Of a DNA stretch of 64,000 nt, positions 1 to 8,968 are shown one piece after another. The notes below the pieces were generated by a model. The model saw nothing but the letters and a program-made list of their open reading frames with translations, had not been told where the DNA came from and made no database searches. Made by a program: the position numbers and the translations under genes. The DNA comes from Anaerolineales bacterium (GTDB taxonomy: Bacteria > Chloroflexota > Anaerolineae > Anaerolineales > Villigracilaceae), in NCBI GenBank assembly GCA_030583905.1, contig CP129481.1:3936136-4000135 (forward strand), in the 5' to 3' direction. Numbering within the stretch: the stretch's first letter is position 1; every line of letters starts with the position of its first letter.

Positions 1-1557
1 AATGAAGTAGTGCATCTGATTCTTAATGGCGATGGGAATATACAACAAGTGAACGATGACGCCGGTTTTAACAGATCCTACATTGTTGCACCCCTACTTT
101 CAGGCAGGGATGCCAACGCGACTCCGCTTCGGGCGTTCGGCAGAAACCCCATCAATAATGAAGATTACTACTATTCCACCATCCCTGTGGCATTAAACGG
201 TGAGTTCTATGGGGTTGCTGTCGTGGGGACACCCATCCAGCGTTTTCTGCCGTTTGTAAAAAGCATTGCACTGGCAGATATTGCGATCTATGGGGACAAT
301 GGAACGATCCTAGCCACTACGCTGGGAATGGGCGATGAAGAGGCATTGGATCGTCTCTCCATTACCGAAGAAGAATATGAGCTGTTATTCTATTCCACCA
401 ACTATGTTACAGGCGAGAATTTCGAATTGGACGGTCGTTTTTACGCTGTAGCACGTTCCTACTTGGAAATAGGGAACAATCGGCTTGGCGCATTTGCTGT
501 CATCCTGCCGCAGGATTTTGTCATCCAATCCGCTCAAAACAGCCGTTGGTGGTATGTGGGACTATTCACGATTGTCATGTTATTGGTTATTGCCATCGGA
601 ACACTTGTTTCGCGGACGATCATCAATCCGTTGTATTCACTGGTTGGCACATCCCAGGCAATTGCCGGCGGCGACTTGAACCGCAGGACAGGCATCAATT
701 CGAAAGACGAGATCGGCACGCTTGCAAATACGTTTGATGAAATGACATCCCGGCTTCAGGAACGTACGCTGGAATTGGAACGCTTGAACGCCGTCCTTCA
801 GCAGATCGACAAGACAAAAACCAATTTCATCCAGATCTCCGCTCATGAACTGCGCACGCCGCTCACGCTGATCATGGGATATTCGCAGATGCTGGAACAG
901 GATACAAAAAACACTCCCGAACTGCAGAAACTCGCACAGGGTATCCTGGAAGGTTCCGAACGGATGACCGATGTTGTCGATGGAATGCTGGATGTCTCGC
1001 GCATCGACAGCGATGCGCTCTTCCTGCGGAAAACCAGCCTGCAGTTGGATGCGCTGATCGGAAAAGTAAAGAAAACATTCGCACAGGCATTTATCGAACG
1101 AAAGATAGAATTCGAAACAGATGGATTGGAACACTTGCCTCCCGTATCCGCAGACCCGGAACTGCTCCAAAAGGTCTTCTATCATCTGGTAATGAATGCC
1201 ATCAAATTCACACCAGATGGCGGGCAGGTGAAGGTGGTTGGCAGAAACCTGAACGGAGACCAGCCGCCGCGGGTGGAAATTGCTGTCTGCGACACCGGTA
1301 TCGGGGTTGCCCCTGAAAAATCAGAAGTGATCTTCGAGAAATTCAGCCAGACAGGGGAAGTGCTTCTGCACTCTTCCGGAAAGACAAAGTTCAAGGGCGG
1401 CGGTCCCGGGCTTGGGCTTGCCATTGCGCGCGGCATTATCAAGGCGCACGGCGGGCAGATTTGGGTTGAAAGCCCCGGATACGATGAGGAGAAACTCCCC
1501 GGCAGTACATTCATTGTTTCCCTGCCCATACAAGACGAACCAGAGGGCGAAGTATGA
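1..1557 (+). CDS. Sensor histidine kinase, 5'-truncated by the window edge
   Basis: The frame is open to base 1, so the N-terminus lies outside the window. What is seen is an extracytoplasmic sensor part (about 175 residues), one membrane segment near residues 182-204 (WWYVGLFTIVMLLVIAIGTL), a HAMP region, a HisKA domain with H-box SAHELRTPLT near residue 278, and a HATPase domain with the DTGIGV and GPGLGLAIARG boxes. It is a membrane-bound kinase that should autophosphorylate on the H-box His; the sensor part looks like the membrane-proximal half of a Cache-type domain, which is an inference. It overlaps the next gene by 4 nt (ATGA), so the two are probably cotranscribed. No cognate response regulator is visible. 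Confidence 0.92.
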   Translation, partial: NEVVHLILNGDGNIQQVNDDAGFNRSYIVAPLLSGRDANATPLRAFGRNPINNEDYYYSTIPVALNGEFYGVAVVGTPIQRFLPFVKSIALADIAIYGDNGTILATTLGMGDEEALDRLSITEEEYELLFYSTNYVTGENFELDGRFYAVARSYLEIGNNRLGAFAVILPQDFVIQSAQNSRWWYVGLFTIVMLLVIAIGTLVSRTIINPLYSLVGTSQAIAGGDLNRRTGINSKDEIGTLANTFDEMTSRLQERTLELERLNAVLQQIDKTKTNFIQISAHELRTPLTLIMGYSQMLEQDTKNTPELQKLAQGILEGSERMTDVVDGMLDVSRIDSDALFLRKTSLQLDALIGKVKKTFAQAFIERKIEFETDGLEHLPPVSADPELLQKVFYHLVMNAIKFTPDGGQVKVVGRNLNGDQPPRVEIAVCDTGIGVAPEKSEVIFEKFSQTGEVLLHSSGKTKFKGGGPGLGLAIARGIIKAHGGQIWVESPGYDEEKLPGSTFIVSLPIQDEPEGEV

Positions 1558-2669
1558 AGACCGCCGACCATGAACGACGGGACAGGAGTCTTCTGATGTT
1601 CATTGTTCCCATTGGGATTCTACTGATGTTCATTGTGGGACATTTCGCCATTCGCATGCTCCCACGCTGGAGTCTGAACGTTGGCATGCAATCCAGTTTG
1701 AACCCGGAAACCGCTTCAACGCGCCCGGTTTCCATCTTTCAACCGATCCTGCAGGATATCCTTACACCGATGGTGTGGACCTACCTGACGCCGGGGGATG
1801 ATGTTGTCTTCCCGCCCTTCATCATCGTTGAACCAGGCGCCACCCGCACCCCGACACCTGTCCTCCCGACCCCGACCTTTCCCCCGTCTGTAAATACAGC
1901 CACAACGACGCCCATTCCTCCCTTCAGCACAAATACACTCTTTCCAACCTTTCCCATCCCCACGAGAACGCGTACACCCACAAATATTCCTCCAGTTAAT
2001 ACAGCCACTCAGGCTTTCACTGCAACCCCCACCCTTCCTCTAACAAACACAGCGACCATCACAGCAACAGCCACACCTGAAATCATTGTTCAACCAACTG
2101 CAACGCCGACCGGTTTTCCATCCACACCGCCCGGTACCAGAATTGATCCCCCGCCAACAGAAATTGGAATTGGACCTCCTGATGGAGAAATTGGGGTCGT
2201 TCGTGAAGGTCAATATACGGTGATCGATCTGGGTTCAACGCCGATCATTGTTAACGGTCGGGGGGATACAAACTCAAATTATGACCTGGTTTATTACGAA
2301 GCGGAATATGAAGAAGGCGGCGTTCCGATGGGATACATATACATGGACGTTGTCGCCGTTGGCATATCGCACTATCCGGATGGAAGAGAATATTATGTAG
2401 TCTTTTATTGGGATGATAATAATACGTTTAATGCGAACACGAATATAGGATATCTGCCGTCGTCAGATAATTTGCAAATTCCATTACAAGACCTATATCC
2501 CTACACCGACCCTCCTACTGGTACCGGCATCCTCATCGATGTTGATAATGCGTCCAGCTTTCCGCCGCCCGGCAGTTATCGATATTTGGTAATCGCTTCT
2601 CTAAAACCAATCGGGTCTGCGGACACAATGGAAGTCGACTCAGTTGAATTGGTCGACATAATGCGATAA
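1554..2669 (+). CDS. Membrane-anchored Thr/Pro-rich protein of unknown function
   Basis: The 371-residue protein has an N-terminal hydrophobic anchor (about residues 13-33), a short outer segment, a long low-complexity linker rich in Thr, Pro and Ala (about residues 95-200, TPTP-type repeats) and a C-terminal domain of about 160 residues rich in Tyr, Asp and Gly that I do not recognise. The layout suggests a surface or cell-wall-spanning protein, and such linkers are frequent in Anaerolineae. The start codon overlaps the kinase stop by 4 nt, which suggests a joint role with that sensor, for example as an accessory ligand-binding protein. Function unknown. Confidence 0.8.
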   Translation: MKTADHERRDRSLLMFIVPIGILLMFIVGHFAIRMLPRWSLNVGMQSSLNPETASTRPVSIFQPILQDILTPMVWTYLTPGDDVVFPPFIIVEPGATRTPTPVLPTPTFPPSVNTATTTPIPPFSTNTLFPTFPIPTRTRTPTNIPPVNTATQAFTATPTLPLTNTATITATATPEIIVQPTATPTGFPSTPPGTRIDPPPTEIGIGPPDGEIGVVREGQYTVIDLGSTPIIVNGRGDTNSNYDLVYYEAEYEEGGVPMGYIYMDVVAVGISHYPDGREYYVVFYWDDNNTFNANTNIGYLPSSDNLQIPLQDLYPYTDPPTGTGILIDVDNASSFPPPGSYRYLVIASLKPIGSADTMEVDSVELVDIMR

Positions 2670-2721
2670 GTAACCGTAATTGTATCCGTTTTGAGGGGCA
2701 CATCTTCCAAGAGAGCAAACC

Positions 2722-3429
2722 ATGACCGACCCCAACCCCAAACCTACTTACCGAATCGCTGACCTGCACGAATCAGATCGTCCGCGTGAGAGACTGGCTG
2801 CACTCGGTCCGCAGGTCTTGACCAATGCGGAACTCCTGGCGATCTTATTGCGGGTTGGCGTACGTGGAGAGAACGCCGTGGAAGTGGGACAGCGCCTGTT
2901 ACAGGAATTTGGAGGCTTGCGCGGACTGCACCGCGTCCCGTTCAAGGAATTGATGGACCAGCATGGAATGGGCGAGGCAAAAGCATCCCAGATCAAAGCT
3001 GCGATTGAATTGGGAAGACGGCTGACATTGGAATCCCCGGAGGAGAAACTGGTTATCAACAGCCCGGCGGATGCGGCGGCGTTGGTGCAATATGAGATGT
3101 CCGCGTTGGAGCAGGAACACCTGCGTGTGATCCTGTTGGATAGGCGGAATCGCGTATTGGCAATCGTGGAAGTGTATAAAGGTTCGGTCAATTCATCGCA
3201 GGTGCGGGTGGGGGAATTATTCAAGGAAGCAATCCGAACAAATTCCTCTGCGCTCATCGTGACGCATAATCACCCCAGCGGCGACCCAACGCCCAGCCCG
3301 GACGATGTGGCTGTCACCCGCGCCATTGTGCAGGCGGGTAAATTGCTTGATATCGATGTTCTCGATCACCTTGTGATCGGTCAGGGGAAGTGGATCTCGT
3401 TGAAGGAACGCGGTTTGGGATTTACCTAG
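2722..3429 (+). CDS. radC: RadC family JAB-domain protein
   Basis: At 235 residues it has the usual RadC length. The N-terminal part has the helix-hairpin-helix-like UPF0758 segment (RPRERLAALGPQVLTNAELL). The C-terminal JAB/MPN domain carries the metal motif THNHPSGDPTPSPDD, preceded by the conserved NSSALI strand. The family is widespread; it was named for DNA repair but its biochemical role is unsettled. It ends 2 bp from the convergent acylphosphatase gene with no clear terminator between them. Confidence 0.95.
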   Translation: MTDPNPKPTYRIADLHESDRPRERLAALGPQVLTNAELLAILLRVGVRGENAVEVGQRLLQEFGGLRGLHRVPFKELMDQHGMGEAKASQIKAAIELGRRLTLESPEEKLVINSPADAAALVQYEMSALEQEHLRVILLDRRNRVLAIVEVYKGSVNSSQVRVGELFKEAIRTNSSALIVTHNHPSGDPTPSPDDVAVTRAIVQAGKLLDIDVLDHLVIGQGKWISLKERGLGFT

Positions 3430-3431
3430 AA

Positions 3432-3728
3432 CTACATGCTTCCCTTCACCCCGAATTCGACAAACTCCCCCGTCGCAGTCTCGTAATCGACCTGCGCTTC
3501 ATCCACCCGCGACATGCGCGGACCTTCCTTCATCATCTCGATAAATCGTTCCACCTGCTCGCGTGTCCCCTCAGCGACGGCTTCCACCGTGTTCCAGCCG
3601 ACGTTACGCACCCAGCCTGTCACACCGATCTGTCTGGCGTGATATTCCACATGGGCGCGAAAGCCAACGCCCTGTACGCGTCCTTTTACACGAATATGCA
3701 TACGGACCGGCTCATTGGGGTTTTCCAC
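3432..3728 (-). CDS. acyP: Acylphosphatase
   Basis: This 98-residue protein matches the acylphosphatase fold: RVKGRVQGVGFRAHVEYHA near the N-terminus contains the phosphate-binding loop and catalytic Arg, followed by GWVRNVGWNTVEAVAEG with the conserved Asn. It hydrolyses acyl phosphates in the cytoplasm. I chose the GTG at 3728 because a strong AAAGGAGG lies 4 nt upstream; the frame stays open further 5', but that part is only antisense to the 3' end of the upstream gene. It overlaps the upstream peptidase gene by 17 nt, consistent with translational coupling. Confidence 0.92.
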   Translation of the reverse strand: MENPNEPVRMHIRVKGRVQGVGFRAHVEYHARQIGVTGWVRNVGWNTVEAVAEGTREQVERFIEMMKEGPRMSRVDEAQVDYETATGEFVEFGVKGSM

Positions 3729-4938
3729 GTTTCCTCCTTTGAAGCAGGAAGTCAATGGCACCCCAAAACGGGACGAAGAGCACCAATACCAGCAAAAGTA
3801 AAAAAGGGAGCAGATTTCGCAAGGCAACGCCCGTCACGTTCTGCCCAAGTACGGTTTCACGCCAGCGCAGATCCAACTGGCTGAGCGGGGTACCGAGCGC
3901 CTGGGTCGCGCCGAGTTCACAATTAAATCCGTCGCTGTAGGCGCTGATCAACCTTGCCAAGCCGGAGGAACCGAACGAATCGCGGATGTAGGTGACAAAG
4001 GATTGGGACTGGGCATATGCCAGAAACGCTGAACCCGTGTCGGCGGGGAGGGATGCGCACAAGTCCAAAATGGGGATGAGGGAATTATTTTCGCTGGCAA
4101 TGTTCAACGCGCGCGCATACTCAGGATTTGGATACAACTCCATCGTCGATGCAATGCCCTCGATCAGCCAGGCAGGCTGTCTTTCGTATTGCGCTCCCAA
4201 CGCCCGGAACAACATCAGGTGCGCGAGTTCGTGCGGAATCTTCGTTTCCATTTCGATGGACTGCCCCGCGCCGGGCGCTATCGCAACCATCGCAATGCCG
4301 AGTTCGTGATGCGCGTGCCCGCCAGCCCACTCCATACCGCCAAGCATGAGGGTATCCTGCAGGTCGGATGCGTTGGAATAAATGTAGATCTGGGTCGGCT
4401 CGCTGAGCGAGATCGGGATGAACTCGGTCATGGCAAGCAATCCGCGCGCGGCGGTGTCCAACGCGGCGGTTGCGAACGCATCATCGCCCGCATACCAATT
4501 CAGGGTAATGTTCGCGCGGTTCAACTGACGCCACGGGAAGCGGTCATCGTAATACTGAAATTGTATCGGCGAACTGGTATAGGTATTCCCGTCATTCAGC
4601 GTCGCCTGATACCAGAACACGATCCAACTGAACGGCGGGAACACATTCAGCGAAACATCGTAGGTGAAACTTGTGAAGCCGTCATCCGCAACCTGCACCG
4701 TTTCAACGCGCGTCACATCCTCGGTAACGCCGCGAAAAAGTAACGAAACCTGTTGGATGGGAATCGGAGTTTTGACCCGCGCCTGGAATGTGATCGTGCT
4801 CCCAAAGTTGACCACCACCCCAGGCTCCTCCACCACGATTCCGCCCTGCGCCTGAGCTTGGTTCATCCTGACAGGCAGGATCGCCGCGATGAGCAGGATC
4901 ATCATTATTCTCAAGAACATTCTGCGTGGATCGGTCAT
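3712..4938 (-). CDS. Membrane-anchored HExxH metallopeptidase-like protein (peptidase MA type)
   Basis: This 408-residue protein begins with a hydrophobic signal segment (RIMMILLIAAILPV) followed by an extracytoplasmic beta-rich region. The motif KIPHELAHLMLF near residue 245 is an HExxH zinc site, followed by WLIEGIASTMELYPNPEY, whose Glu fits the third ligand of gluzincins. A C-terminal membrane segment (LLPFLLLLVLVLFVPFWGAI) and a basic tail anchor it. It resembles the peptidase-MA-like group common in Chloroflexota; its substrate is unknown. It lies 4 bp downstream of the permease gene on the same strand. Confidence 0.75.
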   Translation of the reverse strand: MTDPRRMFLRIMMILLIAAILPVRMNQAQAQGGIVVEEPGVVVNFGSTITFQARVKTPIPIQQVSLLFRGVTEDVTRVETVQVADDGFTSFTYDVSLNVFPPFSWIVFWYQATLNDGNTYTSSPIQFQYYDDRFPWRQLNRANITLNWYAGDDAFATAALDTAARGLLAMTEFIPISLSEPTQIYIYSNASDLQDTLMLGGMEWAGGHAHHELGIAMVAIAPGAGQSIEMETKIPHELAHLMLFRALGAQYERQPAWLIEGIASTMELYPNPEYARALNIASENNSLIPILDLCASLPADTGSAFLAYAQSQSFVTYIRDSFGSSGLARLISAYSDGFNCELGATQALGTPLSQLDLRWRETVLGQNVTGVALRNLLPFLLLLVLVLFVPFWGAIDFLLQRRKRGKPQ

Positions 4939-4942
4939 GGAA

Positions 4943-5860
4943 CTACCTCGCTAGATACACAAGCAGCGGCGTCAGCGTAAGCGGACTGAGCGCCGTGCCG
5001 AGAAAGACGATCGCGGTGACGAGAGACGGCTGGAGTTTATATTCCGAAGCGACAACGGTGGTTGCCACAGCCGCGGGCATGGCAGCTTCGATCACACCGC
5101 CCTGACGCGCATGTCCCTGCAAGCCGAACAGGCTGGCGAGCGCCAACCCAATGATGGGTCCCAGCAGCAGTTTGGTGAATACTCCCAATCCTACGGCGCG
5201 GAAGCTGTGCGACCATTCGATGCGGGTGAGTTCAAGTCCGAGCAGGATGAGCATGACAGGGATGGCTCCATTGGCGGCGATCTCGATCGTGCGTGAGAGC
5301 GGCAGGGGTAATTGTATGTCAATTCCCTTGATTAGCAATGCCAGCACCACGCCGTACACGACAGGGACTTTGAACAAGCCAAGTAGCGCAGATCTCAGAT
5401 CCATGTGCCCGAGGGAGGCGATCACCACGCCGACCGTGTTGAACAGGATGGTGGTCGTCACATAGAACAGGGATGCAACCGCCAGGGCGTTGCTCCCAAA
5501 GGCGAATTTGACGAGCGGTAAGCCATAATTGCCTGTGTTGCCAAATGCAACCGTCAGGACGACGGCAAGCAGTTGTGTCCGTTCAAGTTGAAATGCCTTC
5601 CCAAGCAGGTAGGCGATCCCACCGATCACAAGAATGACCGAGGCGGTGTAGCCAACGGTGGTCAACGTTTGGCGCAGGTCGAGTTCGCTTTTCAGCATCA
5701 GGTCAAATACCAACAGCGGACTAAAGACATAGAACACGACGCGCCCCAGCGAGCGCGAATCGACGGTGAGCAGTTTTCCAAGCGCAAATCCCGCACCGGC
5801 AATGAGAAGAATGGGGAGCAGGTTGTTTGCAAAGGTGCTGATGAGTTCGTTGATGGGCAT
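4943..5860 (-). CDS. AEC-family (auxin efflux carrier-like) permease
   Basis: This 305-residue integral membrane protein has about ten hydrophobic segments arranged in two halves, the AEC/PIN-like pattern. GFALGKLL and FVYVFSPLLVFDLM-type segments open the first half, and the C-terminal half contains MPAAVATTVVASEY, the conserved crossover region. Such carriers export or import organic anions such as malate; the substrate is not predictable here. I start at the ATG at 5858-5860. The frame continues upstream, but a TATAAT box lies about 10 nt before this ATG, suggesting a nearly leaderless transcript. Confidence 0.88.
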   Translation of the reverse strand: MPINELISTFANNLLPILLIAGAGFALGKLLTVDSRSLGRVVFYVFSPLLVFDLMLKSELDLRQTLTTVGYTASVILVIGGIAYLLGKAFQLERTQLLAVVLTVAFGNTGNYGLPLVKFAFGSNALAVASLFYVTTTILFNTVGVVIASLGHMDLRSALLGLFKVPVVYGVVLALLIKGIDIQLPLPLSRTIEIAANGAIPVMLILLGLELTRIEWSHSFRAVGLGVFTKLLLGPIIGLALASLFGLQGHARQGGVIEAAMPAAVATTVVASEYKLQPSLVTAIVFLGTALSPLTLTPLLVYLAR

Positions 5861-5969
5861 GATAAATGAATTATAACCCCCGAAAATTGCGAGTAAGAAT
5901 GCAGCTTTCTCAGTAATGAAAAAAGGTGGCAGATGACGGATGTCTACCACCTTTCGTTTGTGGTTTATC

Positions 5970-6713
5970 CTAAAACTCCCTCAACAACCTCCCCGCGCCA
6001 TACACCTTTTCTTCAATTCCATTATCGCGCAACGCCATCCAATACGTTGCCGCATTGATCGCAATGACAGGTTTCCCGAGCCAGCGTTCGGCTTCATCGG
6101 CGAGACCGACCATGCTCAGGTTGGTTCCGACCTGCACCAGCGCATCCGCATCTTTGTTGACTTCGATCAACGCATTACGTAATTCATCCTGCGATACATT
6201 TGCAATCGCAATCGCCGTCGGACATCTAAACCCTTTGATGGCGGTCACGTCAAAGCCGATGTCGTTGAAGAAGCGCACCACGTTTTTATCGCCAATGGGT
6301 TGGTAGGGGGTCACCACGCCGATCTTCTTTGCGCCAAATAATTTCAACGCGCGTTCGCAGGCTTCCGCGCCCGTTGCCACAGATAGCCCGCCCGCCCAAT
6401 CGGAGATCATCTTGGTGAATTTGCGGTTGCCCTCTACGCCGTCCCAAAACGTCTCGGCGCTCATGCCCATCACCATGTAGTCAGGCTCGGCGGTCATCAC
6501 GCGCTCGACCGCATACTGAATCTCCACGCGGATCTGTTGCAGCAGATTCTCGAACGCCTCATCACTGCTCAAATTTTGGTCGCGGATGTGAATGCGCGAG
6601 ATGTGCGGCGTCACGCCCGGCACGGTCATGCGATAAAAATCCGGCTCCACGATCGTATTCGTGCTGGGGATGATGACCCCAAACTTTTTTCTCCAACCAA
6701 GTTGGTCTGTCAT
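5970..6713 (-). CDS. Asp/Glu racemase superfamily, maleate isomerase / arylmalonate decarboxylase-like protein
   Basis: This 247-residue protein has the two-lobed layout of the maleate cis-trans isomerase and arylmalonate decarboxylase group: FGVIIPSTNTIVEPDFYRM at the N-terminus, GVVTPYQPIGDKNV opening the second lobe, and VGTNLSMVGLADEAE near the C-terminus. In characterised relatives one or two catalytic cysteines sit after the MGM and VG segments; here those places hold Ser (MGMSAETFWDG) and Gly-Thr, so the classical chemistry may be lost or changed. It is transcribed divergently from the catabolic block, and the shared promoter carries the GntR-type palindrome, so it is probably coregulated. 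Confidence 0.75.
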   Translation of the reverse strand: MTDQLGWRKKFGVIIPSTNTIVEPDFYRMTVPGVTPHISRIHIRDQNLSSDEAFENLLQQIRVEIQYAVERVMTAEPDYMVMGMSAETFWDGVEGNRKFTKMISDWAGGLSVATGAEACERALKLFGAKKIGVVTPYQPIGDKNVVRFFNDIGFDVTAIKGFRCPTAIAIANVSQDELRNALIEVNKDADALVQVGTNLSMVGLADEAERWLGKPVIAINAATYWMALRDNGIEEKVYGAGRLLREF

Positions 6714-6734
6714 GGGAATCTCCTTGACTTGTCA

Positions 6735-6760
6735 GGGTAAATGTTATAACATTATAACAT
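6735..6760 (-). promoter_or_regulatory. Probable GntR operator with overlapping -10 box, divergent promoter
   Basis: On the minus strand the element reads ATGTTATAATGTTATAAC then ATTTACCC. It matches 25 of 26 bases of the element at 12216-12241, which precedes the GntR gene in the same relative orientation. The core has GTTATAA-type half sites (GT-N4-AC), a form expected for HutC-type GntR operators. TATAAT inside it would be the -10 of the racemase-like gene, and TATAAC faces the plus-strand hydrolase gene at 6772. Binding by the regulator is inferred. Confidence 0.75.
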
Positions 6761-6771
6761 TCAGGAGAGAG

Positions 6772-7557
6772 ATGTCAATTATCCGCAAAGGCTATGTCGA
6801 TACGCCGCACGGTCAAATCCATTTTCGTCAACTCAAAAACGTTGACGGGGTTCCGCTCGTCCTGCTCCATCAAACCGCCAGTTCGGGGATGATGTTCGAG
6901 CCGCTGATGACTCTCCTTTCAGACTCGTTCCACACTCTGGCATTAGACACTCCCGGATTCGGCGCTTCATTTTCTCCCCCAAGCCTGTTCACTGTCCATT
7001 ATCTTTCATCCACACTCCACGCCGCTCTGACCAACCTCGGCGTGGAGTCTTGTTATTTGTTCGGGCATCACACGGGGGCAGCGATTGCCGTGCAGATGGC
7101 GCATGACCATCCCAACTTTGTGAAGAAGATGGTCTTGTCGGGTCCGCCGCTGTTGAGCGAAGCCCAAATCAACGGTCTGAAAGCCAGCCTCAAACCGTTT
7201 TCTTTGGCAGAAGACGGTTCGCACCTCACCCACGTCTGGGAGCGGATTCGGAAACGAGACTCCGCCCTCCCGTTGGAAACGGTTCATAGAGAAGTCCTCC
7301 TCACCCAGTCCGCGAGAGAGGCGGCGCAAGGCGCATATCAAGCCGTGTTCGAGCAGCCGTTCAAGGTCCAGTTGGAGGCGTTGGAGATTCCCATCCTGGT
7401 GATGTCTGGTGAAAATGATACTTTGCGCGCGAGTCTCGAGCCTGCGTATTCCATCCTGAAAAACGGCACGATGAAAGTAATCCCGAATCAAGGTCCCTAC
7501 ATCTGCGATCAAAATCCCCAAGCGGTCGCGGATGTCATCAAGGAATTCATTTTGTAG
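6772..7557 (+). CDS. Alpha/beta-hydrolase fold protein with degenerate catalytic residues
   Basis: This 261-residue protein has the alpha/beta-hydrolase order: oxyanion-hole region VLLHQTASSG, DTPGFG after strand 4, a nucleophile elbow FGHHTGAA, and SGENDTL with the acid residue. The elbow has His where Ser/Asp/Cys is expected (G-H-H-T-G), and the usual C-terminal catalytic His is missing (NQGPYICDQNP). It may therefore not be an ordinary esterase. The ATG at 6772 has CAGGAGAGAG before it. It is the first plus-strand gene of the catabolic block, directly behind the operator. The fold is also that of N-formylmaleamate deformylase and pheophytinase. Confidence 0.8.
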   Translation: MSIIRKGYVDTPHGQIHFRQLKNVDGVPLVLLHQTASSGMMFEPLMTLLSDSFHTLALDTPGFGASFSPPSLFTVHYLSSTLHAALTNLGVESCYLFGHHTGAAIAVQMAHDHPNFVKKMVLSGPPLLSEAQINGLKASLKPFSLAEDGSHLTHVWERIRKRDSALPLETVHREVLLTQSAREAAQGAYQAVFEQPFKVQLEALEIPILVMSGENDTLRASLEPAYSILKNGTMKVIPNQGPYICDQNPQAVADVIKEFIL

Positions 7558-7576
7558 GTCACGTTTTTTACGTGAC
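7558..7576 (+). other. Intercistronic hairpin
   Basis: GTCACGT and ACGTGAC form a perfect 7-bp stem around a T5 loop immediately after the stop codon of the hydrolase and before the ribosome-binding site of the next gene. There is no following T-run, so it is more likely an RNA-processing or stability element than a terminator. Confidence 0.5.
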
Positions 7577-7588
7577 AAAAGGAGAGAG

Positions 7589-8233
7589 ATGCTTACCATA
7601 CTTTACATCGTCTTCGTGGCTGCGTTTGCGTACCTGACGTGGCAATCGGTTGGGGTTTATCGAAGCAAGCGTTCTTCGTATGCGCTGTTGCTGTTGATCG
7701 TGCTGGCAGGACTCGCCTACGACACATTGATCATTTTGATCGGCAGGTTCATCGGCGCAGGGGACTTGCTAAAAACTTTGAACGCGGGGCGTTACCTCGT
7801 GCATGGACTCGCCACGCCCGCCATGATCATTTTTGGTTTTGGAATTTTGCGGAATGCAGGCGTGAAGTGGGCGCAAAGCCGAACCACGCATATCGTTGTC
7901 TGTGTTGTGACTACTCTGTTAATCGCGCTGGGTGTGTACGAAGACGTACTCGCGCTCGACCTGCAAACCAAAACTGTGATGGACACGCTCCGCTACACCA
8001 ACGAAGGCGGCATGAAAGGTCCGCCGATCCCTGCCATGCTGACGATCGTCTTTTTGATCGTGGCTGGCATTTCGCTCTGGCGTAACACGGGTTGGTGGTG
8101 GCTGGCGGCGGGCGCGATCTTCATGTTCATCGCCGCAGGTGCAGGCATGGGCGATATGTTCTACATTGGCAACCTCGGCGAAGTGGTGCTCGGGCTTGGC
8201 AATGTGCTGACCGCAAGAAAGTTTTTATCTTGA
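7589..8233 (+). CDS. Multi-spanning membrane protein of unknown function
   Basis: The 214-residue protein has about six to seven hydrophobic helices, starting with LTILYIVFVAAFAYLTW and ending with a Gly-rich helix (GEVVLGLGNVL). The ATG at 7589 follows GGAGAGAG. I do not recognise a family. A His (YLVHGLATPAM) and several Asp/Glu residues near membrane edges are the only candidate functional residues. It is followed 30 bp later by a second membrane protein of similar size, and the two may form a complex or be distant paralogues. The position in the catabolic block suggests transport or electron transfer, which is unproven. Confidence 0.7.
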   Translation: MLTILYIVFVAAFAYLTWQSVGVYRSKRSSYALLLLIVLAGLAYDTLIILIGRFIGAGDLLKTLNAGRYLVHGLATPAMIIFGFGILRNAGVKWAQSRTTHIVVCVVTTLLIALGVYEDVLALDLQTKTVMDTLRYTNEGGMKGPPIPAMLTIVFLIVAGISLWRNTGWWWLAAGAIFMFIAAGAGMGDMFYIGNLGEVVLGLGNVLTARKFLS

Positions 8234-8263
8234 CGATAGACCATCGACCATAAGGATAATCAC

Positions 8264-8968
8264 ATGGAAACCTACACCCTTGGGCTTGCCCTCGAAGATT
8301 TTATTCCCGTCATCTTTTCTTCCATCGGCTTGTACTTCGTCAGCCGCATGGTTACGAATGTCAACGCCCGCTTCGGTCAAATGGCGACCATTGGCTGGAT
8401 TTTGGTGAGTATTGGCGGCTTTCTCAAAGCCACATGGAAACTCGCCATGGCGCTGACGCAAACCCAAACCAACATCGTCTGGTTCGATAAAGGCATGTTC
8501 ATGTGGATGTCGGTCGGCTTCACGTTGCTGGCGTTCGCGCTCTGGTTCATGAGCGAGATCCGCAGCGGTAAACGAAAACCGAATCGCATCTGGCTCGGTC
8601 CGTCTGTCGTGTTGAGTTTGAGTCTGGTCGCCATCATCTTCACAGGTTTCCCTGATCCGAATGTCAACACCTGGCGTTTCATTTTGCTCGGTGTGATGAC
8701 CATCGGCAACGTGGTCATGGTCGTTCTGCTGATTCAACAAGCACGCTACAACAACCTAAATAAAATGGCGTGGCTCTTCCTCGTTAACATCGTCATCGTC
8801 TTCGTCCTCAGTGGACTCGCCCGCATCCCCGAGCAATCCATCCCTCTGCAATGGACAGAGCAATTGCTCAACACCTTTGGTCAGGGCGCCTTCGCTTATG
8901 CCGCGTGGAAGCTGGCTGGGGTGGTCGCTCCCGCGTCCATGCCTGCAACGGGTCAAGTCCGTGTCTGA
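8264..8968 (+). CDS. Multi-spanning membrane protein of unknown function
   Basis: This 234-residue protein has about seven predicted helices (for example DFIPVIFSSIGLYFVSRM, MSVGFTLLAFALWFM, WLFLVNIVIVFVLSGLA). A positively charged loop (SGKRKPNR) follows the third helix. The start ATG at 8264 is preceded by AAGGATAATCAC. No family recognised. It overlaps the isochorismatase-like gene by 8 nt, so translation is probably coupled. Confidence 0.7.
   Translation: METYTLGLALEDFIPVIFSSIGLYFVSRMVTNVNARFGQMATIGWILVSIGGFLKATWKLAMALTQTQTNIVWFDKGMFMWMSVGFTLLAFALWFMSEIRSGKRKPNRIWLGPSVVLSLSLVAIIFTGFPDPNVNTWRFILLGVMTIGNVVMVVLLIQQARYNNLNKMAWLFLVNIVIVFVLSGLARIPEQSIPLQWTEQLLNTFGQGAFAYAAWKLAGVVAPASMPATGQVRV

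Noticed and set aside
5861..5880. Third GntR operator before the AEC permease
   Set aside because: Only one GTTATAAT half site is present, and it is equally explained as a -10 box.
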